Positions 43,263 to 53,121 of a stretch of 64,000 bases of DNA are shown here, one piece after another; positions within the stretch are counted from its first letter, which is position 1; every line of letters starts with the position of its first letter. The position numbers were made by a program, and so were the translations under genes. This DNA comes from an uncultured Alphaproteobacteria bacterium (GTDB lineage Bacteria; Pseudomonadota; Alphaproteobacteria; Rhodobacterales; Rhodobacteraceae). The notes below the pieces were generated by a model. It worked only from the letters and a program-made list of their open reading frames with translations. It was not told the origin of the DNA and ran no database searches. Where the stretch lies: NCBI GenBank assembly GCA_929200255.1, contig CAKMYZ010000017.1, positions 1-64,000 of the forward strand, in the 5' to 3' direction.

Positions 43263-44036
43263 TCAGATTTCGGACCGTGGATAGCGGGCGAGGCTCAGAT
43301 CGCGAATGACGATCTTGTTCATGTGGGGGGCTGCGATCATAAGGTCAATCCACATCCGCTCGGCGCGTTTTTCATTCAACTGACCGTAGGCCAGATCAAA
43401 CTCCACCATCGTGTCCGTCGCAGCATCCGGTAAGGGCAGCAAGACCTGCTCGGTATTGGGACCATTGAGAATATTCAGGCGCGCGTCGATCCTGGTGGGC
43501 TGTTCGCGGTCGATAACGGCTGCCAATCTGATCAGATGCTTTCTGCGCAGCCCTGCACAGGCCGCGGGCGGCACTTCGATGACCAATGACAGATAACTAC
43601 CGGTAAAGTGCAGCACCTCAAGCGACAGGAAAAATGGCGCCAAATCATCGCTGCCGGTGTTGCGGGCCTGACGCAGGCTGATTTGCGGGTTCTGGCAATC
43701 ATGGAAAATGCGCAGATCGCCCCCCAACCGGGTCTTTGACATCGCCGGAGCTAATCCTTTTTCAGGCAGTCGCACGCGCCACGGCGTCGGCCGCCATGAC
43801 CAATCAGTGCCGGGTGGGCGCGGGAAGGTGGTTGACCCCGCACGGGGCAGGGCCAAACGATCCTCCGCTGTCTCGGTTACGCGTTGCAGAGGGCGCTGTA
43901 ATTGTTCGGCCATCTGCTGTTGTTGCCCCAGTGCGGTGAGGTCAGCGGTGTTTGCGGCTTTGGCTGCCCGCCGCCAACGCGCGACCGTTCGCCGATGAAG
44001 AAGCCGCACAAGCATTGCATGAAGAGAGAAAGTCAT
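43263..44036 (-). CDS. hypothetical protein, resembles DUF6478
   Basis: The 257-residue product begins MTFSLHAMLVRLLHRRTVAR (an alternative start is ATG eight codons in), has a Gln-rich helix (GQQQQMAEQLQRPLQRVTET) and a C-terminal half with LGGDLRIFHDCQNPQISLRQ and LDLAYGQLNEKRAERMWIDL-like text (read here as EFDLAYGQLNEKRAERMWID). This pattern resembles the Rhodobacterales family DUF6478, whose function is unknown; the assignment is from memory. There is no signal peptide. It is followed closely by the 121-residue hypothetical gene. Confidence 0.6.
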   Translation of the reverse strand: MTFSLHAMLVRLLHRRTVARWRRAAKAANTADLTALGQQQQMAEQLQRPLQRVTETAEDRLALPRAGSTTFPRPPGTDWSWRPTPWRVRLPEKGLAPAMSKTRLGGDLRIFHDCQNPQISLRQARNTGSDDLAPFFLSLEVLHFTGSYLSLVIEVPPAACAGLRRKHLIRLAAVIDREQPTRIDARLNILNGPNTEQVLLPLPDAATDTMVEFDLAYGQLNEKRAERMWIDLMIAAPHMNKIVIRDLSLARYPRSEI

Positions 44037-44085
44037 ACGCTCGATTGTCCATTGCCGGGCTGTGGTTTGTCAAACCTCGTCGCCG

Positions 44086-44688
44086 CTATACCTCGGGGGT
44101 GGCGTCAACCACGGTTTCCGCTGCGGCCTGCACGCCGGCAAGGATCAGTTTGAGCAGCCCGGCACCGGGTCCATCCTGCAAGGGCGCCACGGCCAATCCG
44201 CGCACGGCAATCGTGACCAAACGCCCGTTCACATCGGTAAAGGCGCGCCATTCCTCGCCCTGCAATCCCGCTACCGGTGGCGCGCCAGCATCCGAGAAAT
44301 GCACCATAACCCGCCCATCAAACGCCTGCGTTGACAGAATTTCGATGTCCTCCGCCTTGCCCGCCGGGCTGAGCAATCCGGTACCACCTTCGGTGATCAG
44401 GTAATCGCGCAGCGCGGCCTCAGCCCCTGCGACCGCCCCGCTATCAGGGGGGCCAACCTGCACGGTGGCCACGCCGACAACGCTGGGCGCAGGCGCGATT
44501 GCACCCAATGTGACGCAAGGGGCCAGCAATGCAAAACCCTGGGCGGGTTTGCTGACTTCATCATCAATGCAATAGCCCTCGGGCGATGTTGCCATGACGC
44601 CGCCGTCCAGCAGCGCCATGGACGCAGGCGGCTCTTGCGCTATGCAGGCCGAAAGCCCTAGCGCCATGGCAATTGGACGGAGGATCAA
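44086..44688 (-). CDS. hypothetical lipoprotein
   Basis: The coding frame contains LILRPIAMALGLSACIAQEP with a lipobox LSAC. A TTG at 44688 (two bases after the ilvD stop) makes a short lipoprotein signal of 14 residues; the ATG at 44667 leaves too little signal, and the ATG at 44727 lies inside ilvD. The mature part of about 186 residues has four further cysteine or glycine-rich patches, a central block LSTQAFDGRVMVHFSDAG and a C-terminal helix. I do not recognise a family. Transcription is probably with ilvD. Confidence 0.55.
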   Translation of the reverse strand: MILRPIAMALGLSACIAQEPPASMALLDGGVMATSPEGYCIDDEVSKPAQGFALLAPCVTLGAIAPAPSVVGVATVQVGPPDSGAVAGAEAALRDYLITEGGTGLLSPAGKAEDIEILSTQAFDGRVMVHFSDAGAPPVAGLQGEEWRAFTDVNGRLVTIAVRGLAVAPLQDGPGAGLLKLILAGVQAAAETVVDATPEV

Positions 44689-44689
44689 A

Positions 44690-46423
44690 TCAAAGATCCA
44701 TGTAGACGTGTTTTTCGCCTTTGGCACCTGGATGCGTCACCGCACCCAGACGCGCACCGCCGACAAGCTGTGCATACTTCCATAGCGCGCCAGAGGCATA
44801 GATCGTTTCTTTGGGGCCTTTCCAATTGGCCTTGCGTGTGGCCAGTGCGTCATCGCTGAGGTCAACCTTCAACTCGCCAGTGATGGCGTTGATGGTGATC
44901 ACATCCCCATTCTCAAGCAGACCGATTGGCCCGCCGTGGGCAGATTCCGGCCCCACGTGACCGACACAGAACCCGCGTGTCGCGCCAGAAAAACGGCCAT
45001 CGGTGATCAGAGCCACCTTTTTGCCCATGCCCTGCCCCGACAGCGCGGCAGTAGTCGCCAGCATCTCGCGCATGCCGGGCCCACCCGATGGGCCTTCGTT
45101 GCGGATCACGATGACTTCGCCTTCTTCATATTGGCGGGCTTTGACGGCCTCAAACGCGTCTTCCTCAGATTCAAACACGCGCGCGGAGCCGGTGAAGGAT
45201 TGCTCTGCCTCGCTCATGCCGGCGACTTTCACAATCGCACCTTCTGGCGCAAGGTTCCCTTTCAACCCAACAACACCACCGGTGGGCGTCAGGGGGGTTT
45301 CTACGGAATAGATGACTTTGCCATCGGCATCGCCTTTGATCATGTCCAGTTCTTCACCCATGGTTCGGCCAGAGGCTGTCATGCAATCCTCATGGATCAG
45401 ACCGGCCTTGCGCAACTCCTTCATGACGACCGGCACACCGCCCGCTTCATAAAGGTCCTTGGCCACATATTGGCCACCCGGCTTGAGATCGACGAAGTAC
45501 GGCGTATCGCGGAAGATGTCGCAGACATCAAAGAGGTCGAAATCAATTCCTGCCTCATGGGCGATGGCAGGCAGATGCAGCCCCGCATTGGTGGACCCGC
45601 CTGTGCAGGCCACAATGCGTGCGGCATTTTCCAGCGACTTGCGTGTGACGATGTCGCGGGCGCGAATGTTCTTGTCGATCAGGTTCATGACGGCTTCGCC
45701 GGATGCGATGCCATATTGGTCGCGGCTCTCATAGGGGGCCGGGGCACCGGAAGAGTTCATCAGGGCAAGGCCAATCGCCTCTGATACGCAAGCCATGGTG
45801 TTTGCAGTAAACTGACCGCCGCAGGCACCAGCGGAAGGGCAGGCCACACGTTCCAGCACTTCGAGTTCCGCATCAGACATATTGCCCGCCTGGTGCTTTC
45901 CCACGGCTTCGAATACGTCCTGCACGGTGACGTCCTTGCCTTCCAGGCGGCCCGGCAGGATTGAGCCGCCGTAGATAAAGACCGACGGCGTGTTCAGACG
46001 CACCATTGCCATCATCATACCGGGCAGGGATTTGTCGCAACCGGCAAGTCCCACGATAGCGTCATAGCAGTGGCCGCGCATTGTCAGTTCAACGGTGTCG
46101 GCAATCGCTTCACGAGAGGCAAGGGAAGAGCGCATGCCCTCATGCCCCATGGCAATGCCGTCAGTCACTGTTATGGTGGTAAATTCGCGCGGCGTACCAA
46201 AGGCTTTCTCCACGCCCAGCTTGACCGACTGCGCCTGGCGGTTCAGGGCGATATTGCAGGGGGCGGCCTCGTTCCAGCAGGTCGCAACGCCAACCCATGG
46301 TTGGGCAATCGCCTCTTCATCCAGTCCCATCGCATAGTAATACGACCGGTGCGGCGCGCGTGCAGGCCCTTCGGTGGTATGGCGGCTGGGGAGGTTGGAC
46401 TTGTCGACCTTGCCTTTGAGCAT
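44690..46423 (-). CDS. ilvD: dihydroxy-acid dehydratase
   Basis: IlvD dehydrates 2,3-dihydroxy-3-methylbutanoate and -pentanoate to the 2-oxo acids in valine, leucine and isoleucine synthesis. The 577-residue product from ATG 46423 (ribosome site AGGAGAAAG) has cluster cysteines fitting C56 in NEAAPCN, C129 in GCDKSLPG and C201 in GACGG, the substrate block [16 protein letters not shown] and [20 protein letters not shown]. The three-cysteine pattern suggests the [2Fe-2S] type. It is divergent from the CPBP gene. Confidence 0.95.
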   Translation of the reverse strand: MLKGKVDKSNLPSRHTTEGPARAPHRSYYYAMGLDEEAIAQPWVGVATCWNEAAPCNIALNRQAQSVKLGVEKAFGTPREFTTITVTDGIAMGHEGMRSSLASREAIADTVELTMRGHCYDAIVGLAGCDKSLPGMMMAMVRLNTPSVFIYGGSILPGRLEGKDVTVQDVFEAVGKHQAGNMSDAELEVLERVACPSAGACGGQFTANTMACVSEAIGLALMNSSGAPAPYESRDQYGIASGEAVMNLIDKNIRARDIVTRKSLENAARIVACTGGSTNAGLHLPAIAHEAGIDFDLFDVCDIFRDTPYFVDLKPGGQYVAKDLYEAGGVPVVMKELRKAGLIHEDCMTASGRTMGEELDMIKGDADGKVIYSVETPLTPTGGVVGLKGNLAPEGAIVKVAGMSEAEQSFTGSARVFESEEDAFEAVKARQYEEGEVIVIRNEGPSGGPGMREMLATTAALSGQGMGKKVALITDGRFSGATRGFCVGHVGPESAHGGPIGLLENGDVITINAITGELKVDLSDDALATRKANWKGPKETIYASGALWKYAQLVGGARLGAVTHPGAKGEKHVYMDL

Positions 46424-46536
46424 CTGCTTTCTCCTGCGAAACATTCAGAACGGGTCTAAATAGTGGGGGCACCCGGCGCAAGCCCGATTGATGATGTGGT
46501 TGCGGCCCAAGGCCTGCCCGGCATAGGGTCCGCGCA

Positions 46537-47442
46537 ATGCACCCCTATGCCGCTCACTCAGACTTTGTTCGTCCCGCATGGCCCGCCCGTCAGTTCTGGC
46601 GGGTGATTGTGATGATGATCGCGTTTGAGGTTGTTTTCTACACCTCTTTTGGGATTTTCGCGGCTTTCCTGCCGGGGGAGGCAGCGGTGAACGCTTTCCA
46701 CGAAGGCACCACCGCTTTTGGCACATTAGCCCATTTTTTTGCCTTTGGGGTGTCGGCCATGGGGTTCCTGCTTTTGCTGCATATGCTACATGCGCGTGGG
46801 TTCCGGTCGTTGATCGGACCCTATGCCGGGGCGCGGCGCGATCTGATCCGCGTGGCCGGGACTGTTGGCCTGCTTTTGCTGGTCCTAGAGCTGGCGCCGC
46901 CCTGGATCAAGATATCTGAACTGGCCGAGGTGCGCGACCTAGGCGTCTGGCTGGCGCTTGTGCCCGTGACACTTGTCGCCTTGCTGATCCAGGTTGGCAC
47001 CGAAGAAATGGTGTTTCGTGGCTATCTGCAACAGCAGTTCGCCTGCCTGTCGAACAGCCGCTGGATCTGGATGGGCGTGCCATCGCTGATGTTCGGTGCG
47101 ATCCATTACTGGAATGGCAATGGGGCCGCCGAAGGAATTGCCTGGGCGATCTGGGCCACGATGCTTGGTATGGCCTGTGCGGATCTGACGGCGCGCAGCG
47201 GTAACCTGGGGGCTGCGATCGGGCTGCATCTGGCCAATAACGCATTTGCCTTGCTGGTTGTCTCTGTGCAGGGGTGGCCATCATCCGGTGTCGCGCTATT
47301 CCTGTATCCTTACGAAGACCCGGCGCTTTATGCCTATGGGACAGAGGTGCTGTTTGCGCCCTGGTATATTTTCCAGCTGCTGGTGATGCTGACGACGGTT
47401 TATGTGATGTGGCTGGCCGCAAGGATTGGCATTAAGCGCTGA
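46537..47442 (+). CDS. CPBP family intramembrane metalloprotease
   Basis: The 301-residue membrane protein has about eight hydrophobic segments and the three CPBP (CAAX protease and bacteriocin-processing) motifs: [13 protein letters not shown] with E156, E157 and R161, FGAIHYWNG, and GLHLANNAF. Members process or confer immunity to peptides or cleave prenylated-like substrates; the substrate here is unknown. It has a cytoplasmic N-terminus ([20 protein letters not shown]). It stands alone between ilvD (divergent) and accD, 59 bases before the latter. Confidence 0.9.
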   Translation: MHPYAAHSDFVRPAWPARQFWRVIVMMIAFEVVFYTSFGIFAAFLPGEAAVNAFHEGTTAFGTLAHFFAFGVSAMGFLLLLHMLHARGFRSLIGPYAGARRDLIRVAGTVGLLLLVLELAPPWIKISELAEVRDLGVWLALVPVTLVALLIQVGTEEMVFRGYLQQQFACLSNSRWIWMGVPSLMFGAIHYWNGNGAAEGIAWAIWATMLGMACADLTARSGNLGAAIGLHLANNAFALLVVSVQGWPSSGVALFLYPYEDPALYAYGTEVLFAPWYIFQLLVMLTTVYVMWLAARIGIKR

Positions 47443-47471
47443 TTGCAATTCGCGTCCGGGCATCATATTTC
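47443..47471 (+). promoter_or_regulatory. sigma70-like promoter for accD-folC
   Basis: TTGCAA (47443-47448) and TATTTC (47466-47471) are 17 bases apart, about 31 bases before the accD ATG at 47502. The element lies in the short gap after the CPBP gene. Confidence 0.4.
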
Positions 47472-47501
47472 ATCAGGCAGATTGCACCAAGGGCAGCATA
47501 T

Positions 47502-48434
47502 ATGAACTGGATCACCAATTACGTCCGTCCGACGATCAACTCGCTGTTTTCGCGGCGCGAGGTGCCGGACAATCTTTGGACCAAGTGTAACGATTGCGGC
47601 ACGATGCTGTTCCATCGCGAGTTGGCGGATAACCTGAACGTCTGCACCAACTGTGGCAATCACATGCCGATCAATGCGCGTGACAGATTGACGTCGGTCT
47701 TTGACGGTGGTGTCTTTGTCGAAGTGGCCGTGCCCGAACCAATGAGTGACCCGCTGCATTTCCGCGATCAGAAACGCTATGTTGACCGGATCAAAGAGGC
47801 ACGCAAGAAGACCGGCGAAAAAGACGCAATGCTTGTCGCCGAAGGCGAGATGGGGCGCACAGGTGTCGTTGTCGCCGTGCAGGATTTTTCCTTCATGGGC
47901 GGATCCATGTCGATGTATGTGGGCAACGCGATTGTGGCGGCTGCTGAACGTGCCATTGCCACCAAACGCCCACTGATCCTGTTTTCCGCCGCTGGTGGCG
48001 CGCGCATGCAAGAAGGCATCCTTGGCCTGATGCAAATGCCGCGCACGACAATTGCGGTGCAAATGCTCAAAGAGGCGGGCCTGCCATACATCGTCGTGCT
48101 GACCCATCCAACGACAGGTGGTGTGACGGCGTCTTATGCGATGTTGGGTGACGTGCAGATAGCCGAACCCAATGCGTTGATCGGCTTTGCCGGCGCACGG
48201 GTGATTGAACAAACCATCGGAGAAAAGCTGCCCGAGGGGTTCCAGCGGGCAGAATACCTGTTGGATCACGGGATGCTGGATCGGGTGACTAAACGCACCG
48301 ACCTAAAGGACGAACTTGTCACGATCGTACGCATGCTGATGAAGCAGGACCCGCCCATCAAAGGTGATTTACCCGCGCCCGAAATCAAATCCGAGGCGGC
48401 AGGTGAAATCGCGGCGTCGGAAGAACAGAAGTGA
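47502..48434 (+). CDS. accD: acetyl-CoA carboxylase carboxyltransferase subunit beta
   Basis: AccD with AccA transfers carboxyl from biotin to acetyl-CoA, making malonyl-CoA for fatty acid synthesis. The 310-residue product has the N-terminal zinc ribbon C29, C32, C48, C51 ([10 protein letters not shown] then [10 protein letters not shown]) and the carboxyltransferase domain with [20 protein letters not shown] and [17 protein letters not shown]. The stop overlaps the folC GTG (GTGA). Confidence 0.96.
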   Translation: MNWITNYVRPTINSLFSRREVPDNLWTKCNDCGTMLFHRELADNLNVCTNCGNHMPINARDRLTSVFDGGVFVEVAVPEPMSDPLHFRDQKRYVDRIKEARKKTGEKDAMLVAEGEMGRTGVVVAVQDFSFMGGSMSMYVGNAIVAAAERAIATKRPLILFSAAGGARMQEGILGLMQMPRTTIAVQMLKEAGLPYIVVLTHPTTGGVTASYAMLGDVQIAEPNALIGFAGARVIEQTIGEKLPEGFQRAEYLLDHGMLDRVTKRTDLKDELVTIVRMLMKQDPPIKGDLPAPEIKSEAAGEIAASEEQK

Positions 48435-49705
48435 CACCCAAATCTGATGTGATCCTGGAACGGATGATGGCCTTGCATCCCAAGGTCATGGATCTGGTAT
48501 TGGATCGAGTGTGGCATTTGCTGGATGTTTTGGGCAATCCGCAAGACCGGCTGCCCCCGGTCGTCCATCTGGCTGGCACCAATGGAAAAGGCTCCACACA
48601 GGCCATGATCCGTGCGGGGCTAGAGGCAGGTGGCGCAAAGGTTCACGCTTATACTTCGCCGCATCTGGCGCGCTTTCATGAACGGATCCGGTTGGCGGGG
48701 AATTTGATTTCCGAAGAGGCGCTGACGGATGTGCTGGACCGTTGCTATGCGGCCAATGGCGGTGATCCGATCACCTATTTTGAGATCACGACCGTAGCGG
48801 GGCTCTTGGCTTTTGCCGAGACGCCTGCGGATTACACCTTGCTTGAGGTGGGCCTTGGCGGCCGCCTGGATGCGACAAACGTCGTGGGCAGGCCTGTGCT
48901 ATGTATCATTACCCCGGTCGATTTGGACCATCAGCAATTTCTGGGTGAGACGTTGGCCGAGATTGCCGGCGAAAAAGCGGGGATTATCAAGCGTGGCGTG
49001 CCTTGCGTTGTTGGCCCGCAGCACGAAGCCGCAGTGGAGGTCATCGAAGCGCGCGCAGCGGCGCTTGGCGCGCCGCTACTTGTACATGGTCAGCACTGGC
49101 ATGCGAGTGTCGAGCGGGATCGGTTGATCTATCAGGATGAAACCGGCTTGCTGGATTTGCCATTGCCCAATCTGCCCGGCCCGCATCAAATCACGAATGC
49201 AGGTGCCGCACTGGCCGCACTGCGCCATCTGGGTCGGGATGAGGCAGCCTGCGAAGCGGCCGTCACCAAAGCTTGTTGGCCTGCACGCATGGAAAAACTG
49301 ACCGTTGGTGCGTTGGTCGATCTGGCCGCCCCGGCAGAGCTTTGGCTGGACGGTGGGCACAACCCGGCGGCGGGCAGGATGCTGGCCGCCACGCTGCGCC
49401 AGCAACCGCCCCGGCCAACCCATCTGATCTGCGGGATGCTTAACACCAAGGATATCACCGGCTATCTGGCGCCACTGGCGGAGGTCGCTGAAAGCCTCAC
49501 CGGCGTGTCGATCCCCGGCGAGGCGAACACGATCCCCGGCGACAAGACCGCCCAGGAAGCGCGCAAAGTGGGGTTGCAGGCAGAGGTTGCAGAGGATGTA
49601 CAAACGGCCATCACGCAGATCACCGAAGCAACGCCCAACGCACGTATCCTGATCTGTGGCTCGCTGTATCTGGCAGGGCATGTGATCCGGGAAAATCAGG
49701 CATGA
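48431..49705 (+). CDS. folC: bifunctional folylpolyglutamate synthase/dihydrofolate synthase
   Basis: FolC adds glutamate to dihydropteroate and to folates. The 424-residue Mur-ligase-like product starts at GTG 48431 inside the accD stop. It has the ATP loop [11 protein letters not shown] (residues 47-56), [13 protein letters not shown], a central [14 protein letters not shown] block, [19 protein letters not shown] and the C-terminal domain with [15 protein letters not shown]. The accD-folC order is typical of alphaproteobacteria. The next gene overlaps its stop. Confidence 0.95.
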   Translation: MTPKSDVILERMMALHPKVMDLVLDRVWHLLDVLGNPQDRLPPVVHLAGTNGKGSTQAMIRAGLEAGGAKVHAYTSPHLARFHERIRLAGNLISEEALTDVLDRCYAANGGDPITYFEITTVAGLLAFAETPADYTLLEVGLGGRLDATNVVGRPVLCIITPVDLDHQQFLGETLAEIAGEKAGIIKRGVPCVVGPQHEAAVEVIEARAAALGAPLLVHGQHWHASVERDRLIYQDETGLLDLPLPNLPGPHQITNAGAALAALRHLGRDEAACEAAVTKACWPARMEKLTVGALVDLAAPAELWLDGGHNPAAGRMLAATLRQQPPRPTHLICGMLNTKDITGYLAPLAEVAESLTGVSIPGEANTIPGDKTAQEARKVGLQAEVAEDVQTAITQITEATPNARILICGSLYLAGHVIRENQA

Positions 49706-50208
49706 CCCGCATGTTGGCCATTGCCCTGTCGTTGATCGGCAGCCAAGCCCATGCGGTGGATTTCTACTTCTGCTGGCAAGGTGCAAATGGCTACACCATG
49801 ACAGGGCAGATGACGATCAATCCGGCGGCGCTGAACAAACCTGTGGTGACCCAAGATGACGTGTTGGAGTTTCGGATCGCGGGCTATCTGAATGGCCAGC
49901 TTTTGGGGAAATGGGATATGGCAACGCGGGATGCGGACGACAGCTGGCTGCTGAACTATGATCCGGCCCGCCGGGTGTTCATGACACCGGGCGATGTGGG
50001 GCTTGGTGTCAGTCAGGCCTGGAACGCAGATGGAACGGCAACAGACTGCGGAAACCCCGGATTTGGCTTCAATCTGGGCAATTACGCACAGGACTTCTGT
50101 GTGAACGGGTTCTGGGTCGAAGAAAGTGGCATGCCGCCAGAGACACCATTTCTGGTCAGCCCGGTGCCTGTTGACCCGCTCTGCCGGGTTTATGCCCCCA
50201 CAAGTTGA
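49702..50208 (+). CDS. exported hypothetical protein
   Basis: The 168-residue product starts in the folC stop (ATGA) and has a signal peptide ([18 protein letters not shown], cleavage near A18) followed by VDFYFCWQGANGYTMTGQMT. Four cysteines (FCW, TDCGN, DFCVN, PLCRV) could form two disulfides in the periplasm. The rest is beta-rich with several Asp/Gly turns. I do not recognise a family. It is coupled to folC but has no clear link with folate synthesis. It is the last gene of that transcript. Confidence 0.65.
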   Translation: MTRMLAIALSLIGSQAHAVDFYFCWQGANGYTMTGQMTINPAALNKPVVTQDDVLEFRIAGYLNGQLLGKWDMATRDADDSWLLNYDPARRVFMTPGDVGLGVSQAWNADGTATDCGNPGFGFNLGNYAQDFCVNGFWVEESGMPPETPFLVSPVPVDPLCRVYAPTS

Positions 50209-50211
50209 TCC

Positions 50212-50241
50212 GATTCGCGAATCAGCTGTTGACGCCGAATC
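50212..50241. promoter_or_regulatory. three clustered GANTC (CcrM-type methylation) sites
   Basis: GATTCGCGAATC (50212-50223) is a perfect 12-bp palindrome holding two GANTC sites, and GAATC follows at 50237-50241. The last site lies between the -35 and -10 of the promoter at 50229-50258. CcrM methylates GANTC in alphaproteobacteria, and such clusters mark promoters whose activity changes after replication. Confidence 0.5.
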
Positions 50242-50258
50242 ACTTCATCGCTTAGTGT
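50229..50258 (+). promoter_or_regulatory. sigma70-like promoter ahead of a non-coding stretch
   Basis: TTGACG (50229-50234) and TAGTGT (50253-50258) are 18 bases apart. The -35 is strong, the -10 weaker. Expected start is about 50265. A hairpin with T-run ends the region at about 50475. Confidence 0.4.
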
Positions 50259-50264
50259 CCAATC

Positions 50265-50475
50265 TAACGTGAAGCACCCTTAAAAACAGGTGCGTGCGGG
50301 CAGTATTGGCAGGGCAAGCGGGCAGGCCACAAGGCCTGTCTACTTGTGTTTCCCACCCACTCTCGATGAGGTGAAGCCAGACAATGCGCGGCAATCGCTT
50401 GGTTTTGACCGATCCGCAACAATTTGCCGCTACGACAATGCCTGATTTACATGCAAAGCCTTGTCAGGCATTTTT
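50265..50475 (+). ncRNA. candidate ~210-nt non-coding RNA or long leader with attenuator
   Basis: No plausible protein is encoded between the promoter at 50229-50258 and the terminator at 50437-50475. Inside is a hairpin CAGGCC (50323-50328)/GGCCTG (50333-50338) with an ACAA loop. The final stem AATGCCTGA (50437-50445)/TCAGGCATT (50464-50472) with T-run ends it 34 bases before the TPR gene start at 50509. It may be a small RNA or the leader of that gene. I do not recognise a known RNA family. Confidence 0.45.
50437..50475 (+). terminator. intrinsic terminator upstream of the TPR gene
   Basis: AATGCCTGA (50437-50445) and TCAGGCATT (50464-50472) form a 9-bp stem with an 18-base loop; TTTG and further T bases follow (50471-50475). 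It ends the candidate RNA, or attenuates transcription into the TPR gene. Confidence 0.6.
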
Positions 50476-50508
50476 GCGATCATAAAGATCAGAAGGTTTA
50501 AGCGCGCA

Positions 50509-52206
50509 GTGTTCAAACAATCCATTTTCATCACAGCATTTGCATGCCTGATTGCAGGCACAACCCCGGCAGCGGCTGGTCCTGATGCGGGCGCCTATCT
50601 GGCTGCGCGTCAGGCGGGGGTCGCCAATGATTTTGATACGGCTGCGCGATACTTTACCCAAGGCCTGATCGCGGACCCGACCAACACGTTTTTGCTTGAA
50701 AACGCGATGACGACATTCATTGCCCTGGGGCAGGTCGACCAGGCCGTTCCAATTGCACAGACCATTGTTGATCAGGAGCAGGACAGCCAGGTGGCGCATC
50801 TGATCCTCAGTGTTGCGGATGTGAAGGCGGGCGACTGGGACAATATCTTTGCCGCACTGGAACAGGGGCGCAGCATTGGCCCTTTGGTTGATGGCCTGTC
50901 GCAGGGTTGGGCACATTTGGGGCAGGGTGAGATGACCCGTGCCTTCCAAAGTTTTGATCAGGTAATCGAAACGCCGGGCATGATGATCTACGGGCTGACC
51001 CATAAGGCCTATGCGCTGGCATCGGTGGGTGATTTCGAAGGGGCGGCGGCGCTATTGCAGTCGCGCCCTGAAGGCGGGATGCGGTTCAACCGTCAAAGCG
51101 CCATCGCCTATGTCCAGATACTCAGCCAGCTGGACCGCAACGCAGATGCGCTTCGTCTGATGGATCAGGTGTTTGGCGTGCAACTTGACCCAAGCCTACA
51201 GCAGCTGCGCGATCAGTTGGGCGCGGGCGAAGCCGTCGCCTATGACGCGGTACGTACGCCAGCACAGGGGATAGCTGATCTGTTCTTGACCGTCTCGGGG
51301 CTTTTGCAAGGTGATGCGCCAGACGCGTTCCGCCTGCTTTATGCCCGTGCGGCGATGCATCTGGCCCCTGAAAACACCCAAGCGGTGCTGATGACTGCAG
51401 AATTGCTCGAAACGCTTGACCAATACGCGTTGGCCAATACGGTCTATTCCAGCGTGTCGCGCGACGATCCGTCGTTCCACGCGGCCGAGCTTGGGCGTGC
51501 GGATGTGCTGCGCAAGGCAGGTCGCGACGATGCTGCGATCGAGGTGTTGGAGGCGCTGGCCCGCAGCCACCCCGAACTGCCACAGGTTTTTGCCACCAAG
51601 GGTGACAACCTGCGCTATGCGGATCGCTACAGCGAAGCGCGTGATGCTTATTCCCGCGCACTCGATCTTTATGATGATAGCAATGCGGCCAAGTGGTTTG
51701 TTTATTACACCCGCGGCATCACCAGCCACAAAATGGATGACTGGCCCGCTGCCGAGGCAGATTTTCGCGCGGCCCTTGTCTTGCGTCCGGATCAACCGCA
51801 GGTGCTGAACTATCTGGGCTATTCCCTGGTTGAACGCGGCGAAAAGCTGAACGAGGCGCTGGGCATGATCGAAACCGCTGCGGCTGCCCGCCCTGATAAC
51901 GGGGCTATCATCGACAGCCTTGGTTGGGTGATGTTCCAACTGGGCCGCTATGATGAGGCGGTGACGCACCTTGAACAAGCCGCCTCTCTGGAACCGGTAG
52001 ATCCTGTAATCAACGATCACCTTGGTGATGCGCTCTGGGCTGTTGGTCGCGAGATGGAGGCGCGGTTCCAATGGCAGCGCGCCCTGTCCTTTGCACCAGA
52101 GGACGACGGGGCCGCGCGCATTCGCGACAAGCTGGATCGTGGGTTGGACCTTGTGCTGGTGGATGAGGGCGAAGAACCGATCCGCATTGCACGTGGCAAC
52201 GATTAA
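50509..52206 (+). CDS. exported TPR-repeat protein
   Basis: The start chosen is GTG 50509, because it gives a signal peptide (MFKQSIFITAFACLIAGTTP then AAAG, cleavage near A22) and AAGGT lies upstream; the frame is open to 50461. The 565-residue product consists mostly of tetratricopeptide-type helices (about residues 30-550), clearest at HPELPQVFATKGDNLRYADR, LRPDQPQVLNYLGYSLVERG and PVDPVINDHLGDALWAVGRE. Such periplasmic or outer-membrane TPR proteins scaffold envelope complexes (comparable to BamD/LapB-like folds). Function unknown. Its 3' end overlaps ispE by 14 bases, and the pair occurs together in Rhodobacterales. Confidence 0.85.
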   Translation: MFKQSIFITAFACLIAGTTPAAAGPDAGAYLAARQAGVANDFDTAARYFTQGLIADPTNTFLLENAMTTFIALGQVDQAVPIAQTIVDQEQDSQVAHLILSVADVKAGDWDNIFAALEQGRSIGPLVDGLSQGWAHLGQGEMTRAFQSFDQVIETPGMMIYGLTHKAYALASVGDFEGAAALLQSRPEGGMRFNRQSAIAYVQILSQLDRNADALRLMDQVFGVQLDPSLQQLRDQLGAGEAVAYDAVRTPAQGIADLFLTVSGLLQGDAPDAFRLLYARAAMHLAPENTQAVLMTAELLETLDQYALANTVYSSVSRDDPSFHAAELGRADVLRKAGRDDAAIEVLEALARSHPELPQVFATKGDNLRYADRYSEARDAYSRALDLYDDSNAAKWFVYYTRGITSHKMDDWPAAEADFRAALVLRPDQPQVLNYLGYSLVERGEKLNEALGMIETAAAARPDNGAIIDSLGWVMFQLGRYDEAVTHLEQAASLEPVDPVINDHLGDALWAVGREMEARFQWQRALSFAPEDDGAARIRDKLDRGLDLVLVDEGEEPIRIARGND

Positions 52207-53050
52207 GGCCAACGCCCCCGCCAAGGTCAATCTGACCTTGCACGTCACCGGCCAGCGTGACGATGGGTATCACCTGCTTGATAGTCTGGTGGTCTTTGCC
52301 GATGTGTCGGATAAGTTGGCGGCGACGACGGCACCGGATCTGAGGATCACAGTCACGGGCCCGTTTTCGGATGGTGTGCCAACTGATGAAAGTAACCTGA
52401 TACTGCGGGCCGCGCAGACGCTGCGCGTGGCGCGTGGCGTGACACTCGGTGCTCATCTGACACTGGAAAAACACCTGCCCCATGCGGCAGGCATTGGCAG
52501 TGGGTCATCGGATGCCGCAGCCGCGCTTGCGATGCTGGCAGAGCTGTGGGGCGTGGCCCCCATGCCAACAACCGTGCCGGAGGTCGTGGCATTAGGGGCT
52601 GACGTTCCGGTCTGCATGCGCGCACCAAACCCGACCCGCATGTCGGGTATTGGCGAGGATCTGTTGCCGGTCCCGGCTTTGCCCTCTTGCGCGCTGGTGT
52701 TGGTGCGGCCGCCAGTGAGCGTGCCGACCGGCCCCGTATTTGCCAGGCTCAAGACTAAGAACGGCAGCCCGATGACACCTCTGACAGAGGGGCTGGACTA
52801 TGACGGATTTTCACGTTGGCTGGCCGCGCAACGCAATGACCTGCTTGCCCCCGCCGAGGTGCTTGCGCCCGAAATCACCGAAGCACTGAGCAAACTGCGG
52901 ACGCTTCCAGCGGTCAGCTTTGCCAGCATGTCAGGATCGGGGGCCACCTGTTTCGCCCTGGTCAAGGATATGGCGGCAGCGCGACATGTGGCCCGGATCG
53001 TCCAGGTCGCGCATATGAACTGGTGGGTTGCCCCTGCAGAGATACTCTAG
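52193..53050 (+). CDS. ispE: 4-diphosphocytidyl-2-C-methyl-D-erythritol kinase
   Basis: IspE phosphorylates CDP-methylerythritol in the non-mevalonate isoprenoid pathway. The start GTG 52193 yields 285 residues beginning MATIKANAPAKVNLTLHVTG, with K11 and N13 at the substrate site, the GHMP kinase loop HAAGIGSGSSDAAAALAML (98-115), catalytic D137 in ALGADVPVCM and the C-terminal MSGSGATCFAL. It overlaps the TPR gene by 14 bases. The longer upstream frame lies inside the TPR gene. Confidence 0.95.
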   Translation: MATIKANAPAKVNLTLHVTGQRDDGYHLLDSLVVFADVSDKLAATTAPDLRITVTGPFSDGVPTDESNLILRAAQTLRVARGVTLGAHLTLEKHLPHAAGIGSGSSDAAAALAMLAELWGVAPMPTTVPEVVALGADVPVCMRAPNPTRMSGIGEDLLPVPALPSCALVLVRPPVSVPTGPVFARLKTKNGSPMTPLTEGLDYDGFSRWLAAQRNDLLAPAEVLAPEITEALSKLRTLPAVSFASMSGSGATCFALVKDMAAARHVARIVQVAHMNWWVAPAEIL

Positions 53051-53121
53051 GCGTGCCTATTTGAATCCGATACGGATCGTTGATGCCTGATGTGCTGTCG
53101 TCCAGTGTGGCATCGTGCAAA

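Noticed and set aside
50265-50475. 6S RNA, signal recognition RNA or cobalamin riboswitch as identity of the candidate RNA
   Set aside because: None of the conserved sequence blocks I know for these RNAs is present; only isolated short similarities were seen.
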